From: an uncultured Caldilineales bacterium
GTDB taxonomy: Bacteria > Chloroflexota > Anaerolineae > JAAEKA01
NCBI GenBank assembly: GCA_937907455.1
Contig: CALESQ010000020.1
Span: forward strand, 1-28,380
Length of the DNA: 28,380 bases
Direction of reading: 5' to 3'
Position 1 is the stretch's first letter; the number at the start of each line of letters is the position of its first letter. Of this stretch, positions 13,338 to 20,945 are shown in pieces. The position numbers were made by a program, and so were the translations under genes. The notes beneath the pieces were generated by a model. That model saw only the letters and a program-made list of their open reading frames with translations, was not told the origin of the DNA and ran no database searches.

Positions 13338-14258
13338 ATGAAACGATGGTTTCTGTTGGTGATGTTGATGGCACTGCTGGCGTTGACGGGTTGTGGCGCT
13401 CCTGCTGCGATGGAGCGTGATGTAATGGCCCCGGCGGCGATGCCTGTCAGCGAGCAGGCGATGGGATCGGCAGCGCAACCGGCTGATGCTGCCAATCTTG
13501 CCGAGGCCCCGCAGCCTGCGGCCGACGCCCGCAAAATGATCTACACAGCTAACATCAGCCTGCGCGTGACCGATCCACAGGCCGCGGCGCAGCAGGTAGA
13601 GGCGCTGGCGACAGAGTTGGGCGGTTATACTGCACAGACGCAGCTTTATCAGTACAGCGACAGTCTGATGAGCGGTAATGTGATGATTCGTGTGCCCGCG
13701 GCGGCTTTCGAGCAGGCTATGGCGCGGCTGCGTACCCTGGGCAGCCGTGTGTTAAACGAAAACAGCACGGCCAGCGACGTCACCGCCGAATACTCTGACC
13801 TGGAAGCGCAACTGCGCAACCTGGAGGCGGCAGAGAAAGAACTCGCCTTGATGTTGAGCGAGGTGCGCCAGCGTCCCGAGGCCAAGCCGGCCGATATTCT
13901 GGAGGTGTACAACGCACTTACCCAGAAGCGCGGCGAGATCGAGCAGGTGAAGGGGCGGCTGCAATATCTGCAAAATCAGGTAGGCTTTTCCACCATCACC
14001 GTGGATCTGACGCCCGATCAGGTCAACGCGCCGGTGATTGAAGATACCTGGCAGCCGCTGGTGACGGTGAAGCAAGCCTTCGGCTCGCTGGTTAACGTGT
14101 TGCGCTCGTTGTTTGTGGTGGCAGCCAACGTGGTGATTGTAGTTATCCCTCTGTTGCTGCTGGTGGCTTTGCCGGTGCTGTTGGTATTCTGGTTGATCCG
14201 CCGCCTGATGCAATGGCGCCGACGTGAGCCTGTCCCTCCCCCGGCGCAAGAATCTTGA
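13338..14258 (+). CDS. DUF4349 lipoprotein with C-terminal membrane helix
   Basis: A 306-residue protein. The signal peptide ends in LTGC (C19), followed by an Ala/Pro-rich low-complexity spacer (20-64), then the DUF4349 domain starting at RKMIYTANISLRV, with a coiled-coil central part (about 150-212), the conserved VGFSTITVDL segment and one transmembrane helix (about 256-288) ending in a basic tail. It would be held to the membrane at both ends. Function of the family is unknown. ATG 13338 is chosen because AGGAGG (13326-13331) lies 6 nt upstream; ATG 13332 abuts that site and the open frame also runs upstream to 13203 over the end of the phosphoesterase gene. It may be co-transcribed with the phosphoesterase. 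Confidence 0.85.
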   Translation: MKRWFLLVMLMALLALTGCGAPAAMERDVMAPAAMPVSEQAMGSAAQPADAANLAEAPQPAADARKMIYTANISLRVTDPQAAAQQVEALATELGGYTAQTQLYQYSDSLMSGNVMIRVPAAAFEQAMARLRTLGSRVLNENSTASDVTAEYSDLEAQLRNLEAAEKELALMLSEVRQRPEAKPADILEVYNALTQKRGEIEQVKGRLQYLQNQVGFSTITVDLTPDQVNAPVIEDTWQPLVTVKQAFGSLVNVLRSLFVVAANVVIVVIPLLLLVALPVLLVFWLIRRLMQWRRREPVPPPAQES

Positions 14259-14293
14259 TTAACACCGGGGCAGTAATGCCCGAATGAGCTATG

Positions 14294-14340
14294 AACGAGA
14301 CGAATGGAGCAAACAACCGGCGACATTCGTCTCGTTTGTG
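14294..14340 (+). terminator. Terminator after the DUF4349 gene
   Basis: AACGAGACGAATG (14294-14306) pairs perfectly over 13 bp with 14324-14336 and is followed by TGTGTTTAATAG. It sits between two convergent genes. A smaller GGGCA/TGCCC hairpin lies just before it (about 14263-14276). The T-run is modest. Confidence 0.7.
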
Positions 14341-14396
14341 TTTAATAGCTGAAGTCAGAGGGGGGAAATCATCTGATTTAAAGTAGCCGCAAATGG

Positions 14397-17171
14397 CTAT
14401 GTTGCATTTATATCTGTTGGGCTGGCCGCGCTCCAATCTGCAGGGCGCTGCTCCTCTGCCACCTTTTGGTTACGTTTAGACCAATCCTGAATCAGCTCGT
14501 TGTAGATCTCCAGCGTTTCGCTGAGTGAGGCTTGTTGCTGTTCGCGATTGCGCTGCGCCTGCAAGGCGCGCGTGGTGCTGATGCGGTTCATAATCTCCTG
14601 CTGCACCATGCGAGGGTTGTCCACGTTGAGAAACTCGAACTTGCCTTCCACCGAAGCTGTTTCAACAATCACCGTGCCGTAGTTGAGCAGGTTGGCCCAG
14701 ATGTTGGGACGTTCGTAGTTGGCGTTTTGCACTTTCTCCCACTCAGCCTGACGGCGGCGTTCGTAGATACCCAACGGCAGACGGTTGACATCGGCAATAT
14801 GTGTTTTGCTGAGAATATAGATGTCGTTGCGCCAGTTTTCATAGCGAAACCATAGCCAGCCCACGCCCACCAGAAAAACTATCACCAGTGTGATAGTTAC
14901 GGCTGATCCAGCCTGGCGCAGCGCGGCTAAATTCAACTCGGTAAAGACAAACAGGGCTACGGTTCCCAGTACCATGGCAAGGGGAATGGCAATGGCCTTT
15001 AGCAGAAACCAGGGGTGCTTGCGGTAGACAATGTCGCTGGAGTTGATCGTCGGCTTGCGCGGTTTTTTTTGCTGGCGATGGCTCAACAGACGTTGGCGCG
15101 TGGCCGCGGGCAGCAAGCTCAGCAGCGCCAGGTAAAACCGCTCCGGTCGGCTGCTGATCCAGCCGGTGAAACGTCGCCAGGGTGCGGTCAGCTCTTGCCA
15201 GCGCAGTGCCAGACCATTTGTTGGCGCGGCCTCGACCAAATTAGCCGGTAACACCCGCTCGGGAATGTCGGGGATCAGGCGCATTTTCAGGCTGGAGAGA
15301 ATCTTGTTGCGCAGGTTCTCGCGCTCTTCGGCGGCTGCACCAGCGCGCACACTGCCTTGCAGGTCACGGATCGCCGTTTCCATGCGTTCAGCATTGTATA
15401 CCAACGGCAGCGAGATCACGCCCAGCCCCGCGGTGCTGATGTCGAGGTGGGCAAAGTTCAGCAGCCGGCCAATCAGCCCGGTGCGGCTGGCTACATCCTG
15501 AATACGTTCCAGCGGCGCGGTGATCTGGTTTTCGTACAACAGCACCACCCGTTCGTGGCGCAGCACGCGGCGGTTGGTGATGATGTAGTAGTCGTTGAGA
15601 TAATCTACCACATACCACAGGGTGGGCAGGCCTAGTCCGAAGAGAGCGAGCAAGGCATAGGTGAGCGCGGGAAACAGCCTGGCCGCAGAGGACCTGTCCA
15701 GCAGGTACATGACAGCCAGCACCGCATAGACCACTGCAAAAACGGTAAAGAGGCGCGTAGCCAGCCATATCCAATGCTTGCGTTGAAAAAGGATAATTTC
15801 TTCGTCGGGATCTTGCCAGGCATAGCGTGATTGTTGCTGAGGCTTTTCGCTGGTTTCATGCCACAGGGTGGTGCTCTGCCATAGTGCGCTGTGGCTGCCC
15901 AGCAGATGGGCCAAATCCACGCGGTTCAGCGTCAGCCAATCGGTGCCATCCAGGGTTCTGCCGAAGAGGCTTTTGCCCACCATCGAACGCACGGTGGCAT
16001 CGTGGCGCTCGCCGCGCAGCAAGGCGTTGATGCCATAGTAATCGTGGATGGTGTGAAGGTCCTGTTCGTTCTCAGCCGGCACGTTCAGATAATGGCGTGG
16101 CCGCTCGCGGCCCTTTTCGTCGGTGGCCCGCACCAGCGCTTCGCCATCAGACAGCACGCGCAGTTTAGAGCCAACTTGCCCCTGGCGTGTCACATCCAGG
16201 TTCGAGGGGATATGTTCCCAGCCGGTGATGCCGGCCAGCGCCAGCCAATGTTTCTCATCCAGCCCGGCGAAAAGCGGTTCGGCCTGCAGTGCCTGTTGCA
16301 AGCGTGCCGGAATATTGCGCCGATTTCGCAGCATGTCGCGTACATCGCCAAAGTGTTGTTCCAGTTGTTCCAGGTGCGTCCTGTCCAGACGAATCAGGCT
16401 GGTTGTGGTGACGGCCTTGGCGGTGACGCTAAGTTGCCCAGGAATTTTAACCAGCCCTCCCACAAAATAATTGCCTGCTGTCAGGATGATTTCGCCTTCC
16501 TGCGGGAAACCCTGATTTTCCAGCACCTGATGACTGGGAGTATCAGAGGCTAGTGCGCCGCTGGAGTTGAGCACCGTTTCCTTCTGTTCCAGAATGCGCA
16601 CCTGCCCCCAGTTAATGACGTACAGGCTGCCATCGGGATCGTTGTAGCTGCAAATGACCTGATTTGGTTTGCAGGTGATTTCCGTGGCAGTGACCGAAAA
16701 GCGCTCGATCTCGTTGTCGTCCAGCGAACGCAGCAGCGGCACGGCCTGCAAGCGCCGCGCGGTGTTGGTGTAGAAGATCTTCCACAATTCGGGGTGTTTC
16801 GTGAGCAGGTCACTTAACAGCGCAGCACTGATCTTCAGCAGCACGCTGTCTGTCTGCGCCTGGGCGCTGCTGGCGTGGCTGGCTCCCAAAAACAAAGCCT
16901 GCTGGGTGAACAGCTCGCCCGGCTGCAACACGCGATCCCACCACGGCACGCCGTCTTTTTTCACCACAAACTGCCGTACTTGGCCGGAGTAGACGATATA
17001 AGCGTCGTCTGCCTGGTAGCTGTCGTCGAAGACAAACCTGTTCGCCGCTACCTGCACCGGGTCTGCCTCGCGGGCAAGCTGCTCCAGATCCGCTTTTGAC
17101 CAACCGGCCAACGAGGTGTTATCCTTGATAAATTGGGCTATACTTGCGGCATCAGGCAGGGCGTTGGTCAC
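14397..17171 (-). CDS. Membrane protein with cNMP-binding-like domains and two PH-like (bPH/YdbT-type) modules
   Basis: A 924-residue protein of unknown function. Residues about 20-135 and 145-285 are two cyclic-nucleotide-binding-like beta barrels, seen from repeated ADDAYIVYSGQVRQFVV / DGSLYVINWGQVRIL strands and PGELF/AGNYFVGG turns; about 295-435 may be a third, divergent one. Two paired-helix plus PH-like units follow: helices about 470-491 and 498-522 with a PH-like segment (528-605, DYYIITNRRVLRHE then LERIQDV), and helices about 721-745 and 757-776 with a second (781-863, NDIYILSKTHIADV). The C terminus (865-915) is charged and helical. The start is GTG 17171 with GGAGG 9 nt upstream. 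It is a single-gene transcription unit with its own promoter, convergent with the DUF4349 gene. A membrane sensor or scaffold is plausible; whether any barrel binds cAMP or similar cannot be told. Confidence 0.8.
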   Translation of the reverse strand: MTNALPDAASIAQFIKDNTSLAGWSKADLEQLAREADPVQVAANRFVFDDSYQADDAYIVYSGQVRQFVVKKDGVPWWDRVLQPGELFTQQALFLGASHASSAQAQTDSVLLKISAALLSDLLTKHPELWKIFYTNTARRLQAVPLLRSLDDNEIERFSVTATEITCKPNQVICSYNDPDGSLYVINWGQVRILEQKETVLNSSGALASDTPSHQVLENQGFPQEGEIILTAGNYFVGGLVKIPGQLSVTAKAVTTTSLIRLDRTHLEQLEQHFGDVRDMLRNRRNIPARLQQALQAEPLFAGLDEKHWLALAGITGWEHIPSNLDVTRQGQVGSKLRVLSDGEALVRATDEKGRERPRHYLNVPAENEQDLHTIHDYYGINALLRGERHDATVRSMVGKSLFGRTLDGTDWLTLNRVDLAHLLGSHSALWQSTTLWHETSEKPQQQSRYAWQDPDEEIILFQRKHWIWLATRLFTVFAVVYAVLAVMYLLDRSSAARLFPALTYALLALFGLGLPTLWYVVDYLNDYYIITNRRVLRHERVVLLYENQITAPLERIQDVASRTGLIGRLLNFAHLDISTAGLGVISLPLVYNAERMETAIRDLQGSVRAGAAAEERENLRNKILSSLKMRLIPDIPERVLPANLVEAAPTNGLALRWQELTAPWRRFTGWISSRPERFYLALLSLLPAATRQRLLSHRQQKKPRKPTINSSDIVYRKHPWFLLKAIAIPLAMVLGTVALFVFTELNLAALRQAGSAVTITLVIVFLVGVGWLWFRYENWRNDIYILSKTHIADVNRLPLGIYERRRQAEWEKVQNANYERPNIWANLLNYGTVIVETASVEGKFEFLNVDNPRMVQQEIMNRISTTRALQAQRNREQQQASLSETLEIYNELIQDWSKRNQKVAEEQRPADWSAASPTDINAT

Positions 17172-17206
17172 AGGGTTATCCTCCGAGGCAGGGCATCATC
17201 TTTTCG

Positions 17207-17234
17207 ATCATACACATCATGCGGTTGCTGTCAA
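17207..17234 (-). promoter_or_regulatory. Promoter of the cNMP/PH membrane protein gene
   Basis: On the minus strand a perfect TTGACA (17229-17234) is followed by a 16-bp spacer and TATGAT (17207-17212), about 36 bp upstream of the GTG start, leaving room for the GGAGG ribosome site. Confidence 0.7.
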
Positions 17235-17296
17235 CTGCGCGGGCAGGGTACAACTTCTTCCATCAGCCAGAATTCATAGCAGCGCACGGCAGTAAA

Positions 17297-17326
17297 TTGG
17301 CGCGGCGCGTCATGCAATGGTATAAT
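17297..17326 (+). promoter_or_regulatory. etfBA promoter
   Basis: TTGGCG (17297-17302), 18-bp spacer and perfect TATAAT (17321-17326) with an extended -10 TGG directly before it. Transcription from here would give a leader of about 60 nt carrying AAGGAGGTGA before etfB. Confidence 0.7.
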
Positions 17327-17394
17327 GTAGCCGCTCCGTTTCGTTTCATCATCATTCGGTAAAATTTGCAGATAGCTCACAAGGAGGTGACACC

Positions 17395-18189
17395 TTGAAC
17401 TTCGTCGTATGTGTGAAGCAAACACCCGACACGGCGGAACTGCCCAAGATCAGCGCAGCAGAAGCGGTCAGTGGTGACATTAAAGCCACGCTTGTGCTCA
17501 ATCCCTGGGATGAATTCGCGGTGGAAGAAGGCTTGCTGTTGCAGGATCGCTTCGGCGGTGATGTTACTGTGGTCACGGTTGGCCCCGAAAAGGCCGGTGA
17601 GGCCTTGAAAGATGCCATTGCCCGTGGCGTGCAAAGCGCTGTACTGCTGGATGATCCGGCCTTCGCCGGTTCCGACGCCTGGGGTACGGCTGCGGTTCTG
17701 GCTGCGGCTATCAAAAAGAATGGCCCGGCCGATGTCGTTCTCACCGGCAAGATGTCGGTGGACGGCAACAGCGGTTTAGTGGCCCCGGGCCTGGCTCGCA
17801 AGCTGGGAGCCACGCTGTTGACCCAGGTGATCAAGATCGTGGATATTTCCGGCGGCAAGATCACCGTTGAGCGTCAATTGGAGGAAGGCCGCGAAACCCT
17901 CACGGCCAGCCTGCCCGCGGTGGTTTCCGTCAGCAAGGAAATCAACGAGCCGCGCTACCCCAGTTTCATGGGTATTCGCAAGGCTGCCAAAGCTGCCATT
18001 CCCGCCCTGAAGCTGGGCGATCTCGGCCTGAGTGCAGGGGATGTAGGTACGGCTGCGGCCAAAGCAAAATGGACCGATGTACGCAAACCGCCCGCGCGCG
18101 CCGCTCAGGTGGTCATGGTCAAAGAAGCAACGGTTGATGCCACTGCCGCAAAGCTGGCCGACCTGCTGATGGCCGAGAAGGTCATCTAG
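17395..18189 (+). CDS. etfB: Electron transfer flavoprotein beta subunit
   Basis: A 264-residue EtfB of normal length that binds AMP and, with EtfA, carries electrons from flavin dehydrogenases to the quinone pool. Features: N-terminal VVCVKQTPDTAELP, VLNPWDEFAVEEGLLL, the GKMSVDGNSGLVAPGLA nucleotide-loop region, and LPAVVSVSKEINEPRYPSFMGIRKAAK, the recognition-loop signature before the C-terminal extension. The start is TTG 17395, well supported by a near-perfect AAGGAGGTGA at 17381-17390. It is 14 bp upstream of etfA, and the two form one operon ending in a strong terminator. Confidence 0.95.
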   Translation: MNFVVCVKQTPDTAELPKISAAEAVSGDIKATLVLNPWDEFAVEEGLLLQDRFGGDVTVVTVGPEKAGEALKDAIARGVQSAVLLDDPAFAGSDAWGTAAVLAAAIKKNGPADVVLTGKMSVDGNSGLVAPGLARKLGATLLTQVIKIVDISGGKITVERQLEEGRETLTASLPAVVSVSKEINEPRYPSFMGIRKAAKAAIPALKLGDLGLSAGDVGTAAAKAKWTDVRKPPARAAQVVMVKEATVDATAAKLADLLMAEKVI

Positions 18190-18203
18190 GGAGGAAACAC
18201 ACG

Positions 18204-19187
18204 ATGAGTATTTTAGTTTACATCGAACAGTTCGACGGTAAAGCAGCGCCTGTTTCCTGGGAAGTGCTGGGCAAGGGCCGCGCTTTGGCTGATCAGACCG
18301 GCGGCAAGCTGGCTGCTGTGGTTGTCGGCAATGGCGTTGAATCCGTGGCCGCCGAAGCGGTTAGCTATGGCGCCGATGTGGTTTATCTGGCTCAGGATGC
18401 TTCGTTGGCTGCGTTTCGGCTTGACCCCTACGCCGCGGTGGTAGAAGGGCTGATCAAGGCGCACAATCCCGCGGTGGCCCTGTTCCCGGCTACTGCCCGC
18501 AGTCGCGATCTTTCTGCGGCGGTGGCGTGTGATCTGAATGCCGGTCTTGCTGCCGATTGCAGCGATCTGAGCTGGGAAAACGGCGGCCTTTCAGCGGTGC
18601 GTCCGGTGTTCTCCGGCAATCTGCTCACCACCGTGCGTTTTGAAGGCCCGTTGGCTGTTGCCAGCGTGCGCGCCCGCTCGTTTCCTGCCCCCGAAGCCAA
18701 TGCTGGCCGCAACGGCGACATCGTCAAATCCGGTGCAGTAGCTCCGGCCACCGGCGTGCGCGAAGAGATCAAGAGCTTTGAATCCACCGCTACCGGCGAA
18801 GTCAGCCTTACCGATGCCAAGATCATCGTTAGTGGTGGTCGCGGTGTGTCCAAAGACCCTGAGCAGGGCTTCAAGATGATCAAAAGCCTGGCCGATGCGC
18901 TGGGCGGCGCCATGGGCGCCAGCCGCGCCGCAGTAGATGCGGGCTATGTGCCCTATAAGTACCAGGTGGGCCAGACCGGCAAGGTTGTACGCCCTGACCT
19001 GTACATTGCTGCCGGCATCAGCGGCGCTATTCAGCACCTGGCCGGCATGGGCAATTCCAAGATCATCGTGGCTATCAACAAAGATCCCGAAGCCCCGATT
19101 TTCAGTGTTGCCAATTACGGTGTGGTGGGCGACTTGTATGAAGTAGTTCCTGCGCTGGCTGCCGAGTTCAAGAAGCGTCTGGGCTGA
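18204..19187 (+). CDS. etfA: Electron transfer flavoprotein alpha subunit
   Basis: A 327-residue EtfA. The N-terminal domain (1-195) has the ATARSRDLSAAVACDLN segment, and the C-terminal FAD domain (about 205-320) shows the classic GGRGVSKDPEQGF, GASRAAVDAGYVPYKYQVGQTGK, LYIAAGISGAIQHLAGM and INKDPEAPIFSVANYGVVGDL blocks that hold FAD. The start ATG 18204 has GGAGG (18190-18194) at 9 nt. No dehydrogenase or ETF-quinone oxidoreductase gene is in the window, so the electron donor is unknown. The presence of a standard FAD domain and no extra ferredoxin domain gives no sign of a bifurcating type. Confidence 0.95.
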   Translation: MSILVYIEQFDGKAAPVSWEVLGKGRALADQTGGKLAAVVVGNGVESVAAEAVSYGADVVYLAQDASLAAFRLDPYAAVVEGLIKAHNPAVALFPATARSRDLSAAVACDLNAGLAADCSDLSWENGGLSAVRPVFSGNLLTTVRFEGPLAVASVRARSFPAPEANAGRNGDIVKSGAVAPATGVREEIKSFESTATGEVSLTDAKIIVSGGRGVSKDPEQGFKMIKSLADALGGAMGASRAAVDAGYVPYKYQVGQTGKVVRPDLYIAAGISGAIQHLAGMGNSKIIVAINKDPEAPIFSVANYGVVGDLYEVVPALAAEFKKRLG

Positions 19188-19191
19188 GGAC

Positions 19192-19212
19192 GCAGTAAGC
19201 AGTAAACAGTCA
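19192..19212 (+). repeat. Heptamer words after etfA
   Basis: GCAGTAA, GCAGTAA and ACAGTCA run in phase beginning 4 bp after the etfA stop. The same GCAGTAA pair occurs on the minus strand at the end of tsaE. Confidence 0.7.
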
Positions 19213-19306
19213 TCCGTGGACGAAAACGAACGGGTTCGGTCAGGAGATTGGGAACCATCCCGAAGGCGCCGGCCCGAACGATTTTCAGGCTAGCAGACGT
19301 ACAATC

Positions 19307-19344
19307 AAGGCCCTTGCTGCACCGTGCAGCAAGGGCCTTTTTTA
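19307..19344 (+). terminator. Strong intrinsic terminator of the etfBA operon
   Basis: AAGGCCCTTGCTGCA (19307-19321) pairs perfectly over 15 bp with 19325-19339 around CCG and runs into TTTTTTATT. It also lies downstream of the convergent methyltransferase gene and may serve it weakly, although no T-tract is present on that strand. The sequence before it (19234-19279) holds nested short inverted repeats (GTTCGG/CCGAAC around GGGA-ACCA-TCCC) of unknown role. Confidence 0.93.
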
Positions 19345-19385
19345 TTGATACGGGTCAATTGGCTGGGGCCTCCTGGCCTTGCATC

Positions 19386-20816
19386 TCAACGCCAGCGCAG
19401 TGATTTCGGGTAGTGGTTTTTGATTACGCCGCCGCTGCGTTTACCCCAGCCCACGGCAAAGCCTTCCACCGTCACCAGCACCCAGCCCTCCGGCCCCGGC
19501 ACATCCAGCGTTTCGCCGTGCATAAAGCGTGCCACCATCTCACTGCCAATCGGCTCATCCAGGCGGTTGAGAACAGCGGCGGCAGGCAGACCCATAGCTA
19601 GCGCATGACTTGGCTCGAAACGGCCCTTTTGCAGTGTGCCCAGCCGCCAGCCGGCACGCGCGGTGCGCAGACCGGCGGTGTCGGGCGCATCGGCTGGCAG
19701 CGCCACCACTTCAGCGATTTGAGTTTCCAGCGGGCGCAGCAACAGCGGTTCAGGCAGTGGTTGGGCGATCAGCGGTTGCCAGAAGACGTCAATGGCAGCA
19801 CGATCTGCGGCGCTCAGGCGGCTGGGCTGTGCCGCGCGCCACGTCGCAGGCGGCGCAGCGCCAGCGCGCTGCATCACTGCCACAAAGTGTCCCTCGCCTT
19901 GCAGGCGATGCGGCCACAGGCGCACACCGCGGTTGAGGTGCATGGCCGCGGCGTGATCATGGATCAGCGCATCGTCACGCAACGGCCAGCCAGCCCATGC
20001 CTCCACTGCCGGGGCAAGGCCCTCGGCCCAGGGCGCCTGTACCAGGCTGTATTCGGGGTGACGACGCAGAAAGGCAAAAATCGCGCCTTCGTTTTCCTCT
20101 GGCGCAAAGGTGCAGGTAGCATAGACCAGTCGCCCACCGGGACGCACCAACAGCGCCGCATCGTCGAGAATTTCGCCCTGGCGCAGGGCGCAACCGGCCA
20201 CATGCGCTTCGCTCCAGTGATAGCGCGCCTCTTCGTTCTTGCGGAACATGCCTTCGCCAGAGCAGGGAGCATCTACCACCACGCGATCAAACGCGCCCGG
20301 CCAGCGCTTAGCCAGATGCTCCGGCCGTTCGTTCAGCACCAGAGCATTGCGCGCCCCCCAGCGTTCCAGATTGCGACGTAACACTTCGGTGCGGGTGCGG
20401 TCAATTTCGTTGGCTATCAGCACGCCCTGCCCTGCCAGCGCCGCGGCAATTTGAGTAGACTTGCCTCCTGGTGAGGCGCACAGATCCAGAATGCGCTCGC
20501 CGGGTTGCGGTTGCAGCAGGGCAGCCGGGGCCATGGCGCTGGCATCCTGCAAGTAATACAACGCTATGTCGTGATAGGTGTGCGTGCCCGCGTTGGCCTT
20601 GCGATCCAGCGTAAAGCCCTCGGCGCACCAGGGTACGGGGGTCAGCGACCACGGACTGAGCGCAGCAAAACGCTCCAGCCCTACTTTTAAGGTGTTAACC
20701 CGCAGGCCCGGCACCGGCTTTTGGTTCAGCACTGCTAAAAAGGGAGGAAATTCCTCGTCAAGCAGTTCAGCCATACGCGCCATGAAGGCCAGCGGCAAAG
20801 CGGTTTCTTTTGCCAT
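19386..20816 (-). CDS. RsmF-like rRNA (cytosine-C5)-methyltransferase
   Basis: A 476-residue SAM-dependent RNA m5C methyltransferase of the RsmB/NOP2/Sun family. The SAM site is LDLCASPGGKSTQ (about 110-122); the two cysteines of the reaction are in VVVDAPCSGEGMF (C185) and VYATCTFAPEENEG (C235). The C-terminal part (FMHGETLDVP through VGWGKRSGGVIKNHYPKSLRW) is the RNA-binding domain typical of RsmF/YebU-like enzymes, which modify 16S rRNA; the exact target base is inferred. The start ATG 20816 is chosen because a promoter lies in the upstream part of the open frame, which extends to 20852. With the -10 only 7 bp away and no ribosome site, a leaderless mRNA is likely. Confidence 0.9.
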   Translation of the reverse strand: MAKETALPLAFMARMAELLDEEFPPFLAVLNQKPVPGLRVNTLKVGLERFAALSPWSLTPVPWCAEGFTLDRKANAGTHTYHDIALYYLQDASAMAPAALLQPQPGERILDLCASPGGKSTQIAAALAGQGVLIANEIDRTRTEVLRRNLERWGARNALVLNERPEHLAKRWPGAFDRVVVDAPCSGEGMFRKNEEARYHWSEAHVAGCALRQGEILDDAALLVRPGGRLVYATCTFAPEENEGAIFAFLRRHPEYSLVQAPWAEGLAPAVEAWAGWPLRDDALIHDHAAAMHLNRGVRLWPHRLQGEGHFVAVMQRAGAAPPATWRAAQPSRLSAADRAAIDVFWQPLIAQPLPEPLLLRPLETQIAEVVALPADAPDTAGLRTARAGWRLGTLQKGRFEPSHALAMGLPAAAVLNRLDEPIGSEMVARFMHGETLDVPGPEGWVLVTVEGFAVGWGKRSGGVIKNHYPKSLRWR

Positions 20817-20823
20817 AGCCCGC

Positions 20824-20852
20824 AGTATAAAGCAGATCAGGGCGAGGGGCAA
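20824..20852 (-). promoter_or_regulatory. Promoter of the rRNA methyltransferase gene, leaderless type
   Basis: On the minus strand TTGCCC (20847-20852), 17-bp spacer, TATACT (20824-20829), then 7 bp to ATG. The first ten bases of this promoter, TTGCCCCTCG, occur again in the divergent promoter on the other strand. Confidence 0.65.
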
Positions 20853-20860
20853 GAACGCAG

Positions 20861-20895
20861 GCAGTAATCAGTGATCGGTATACTGGATACTGTAG
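20861..20895 (+). repeat. Heptamer words between two divergent promoters
   Basis: GCAGTAA, TCAGTGA, TCGGTAT, ACTGGAT and ACTGTAG follow in phase between the two -35 elements. The last two units are more loosely related. Confidence 0.5.
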
Positions 20896-20907
20896 ACCGG
20901 TCGCGGT

Positions 20908-20936
20908 TTGCCCCTCGACGTGCATGGGGCTATAAT
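20908..20936 (+). promoter_or_regulatory. Promoter of the polysaccharide cluster
   Basis: TTGCCC (20908-20913), 17-bp spacer, perfect TATAAT (20931-20936), then 9 bp to a GTG start. TTGCCCCTCG here is the exact inverse of 20843-20852, so the two divergent promoters share mirrored upstream halves. Confidence 0.7.
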
Positions 20937-20945
20937 GCGCAGGCT

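Noticed and set aside
17229..17326. Whether the divergent 17172-17394 gap holds a small gene or riboswitch.
   Set aside because: Two good promoters and the etfB ribosome site account for most of it; I recognise no conserved riboswitch core.
19234..19279. Possible SRP or 5S RNA because of GGTCAGG and GGGAACCATCCC-like words.
   Set aside because: The conserved GGAAGCAGCC core of SRP RNA and the 5S core are both missing.
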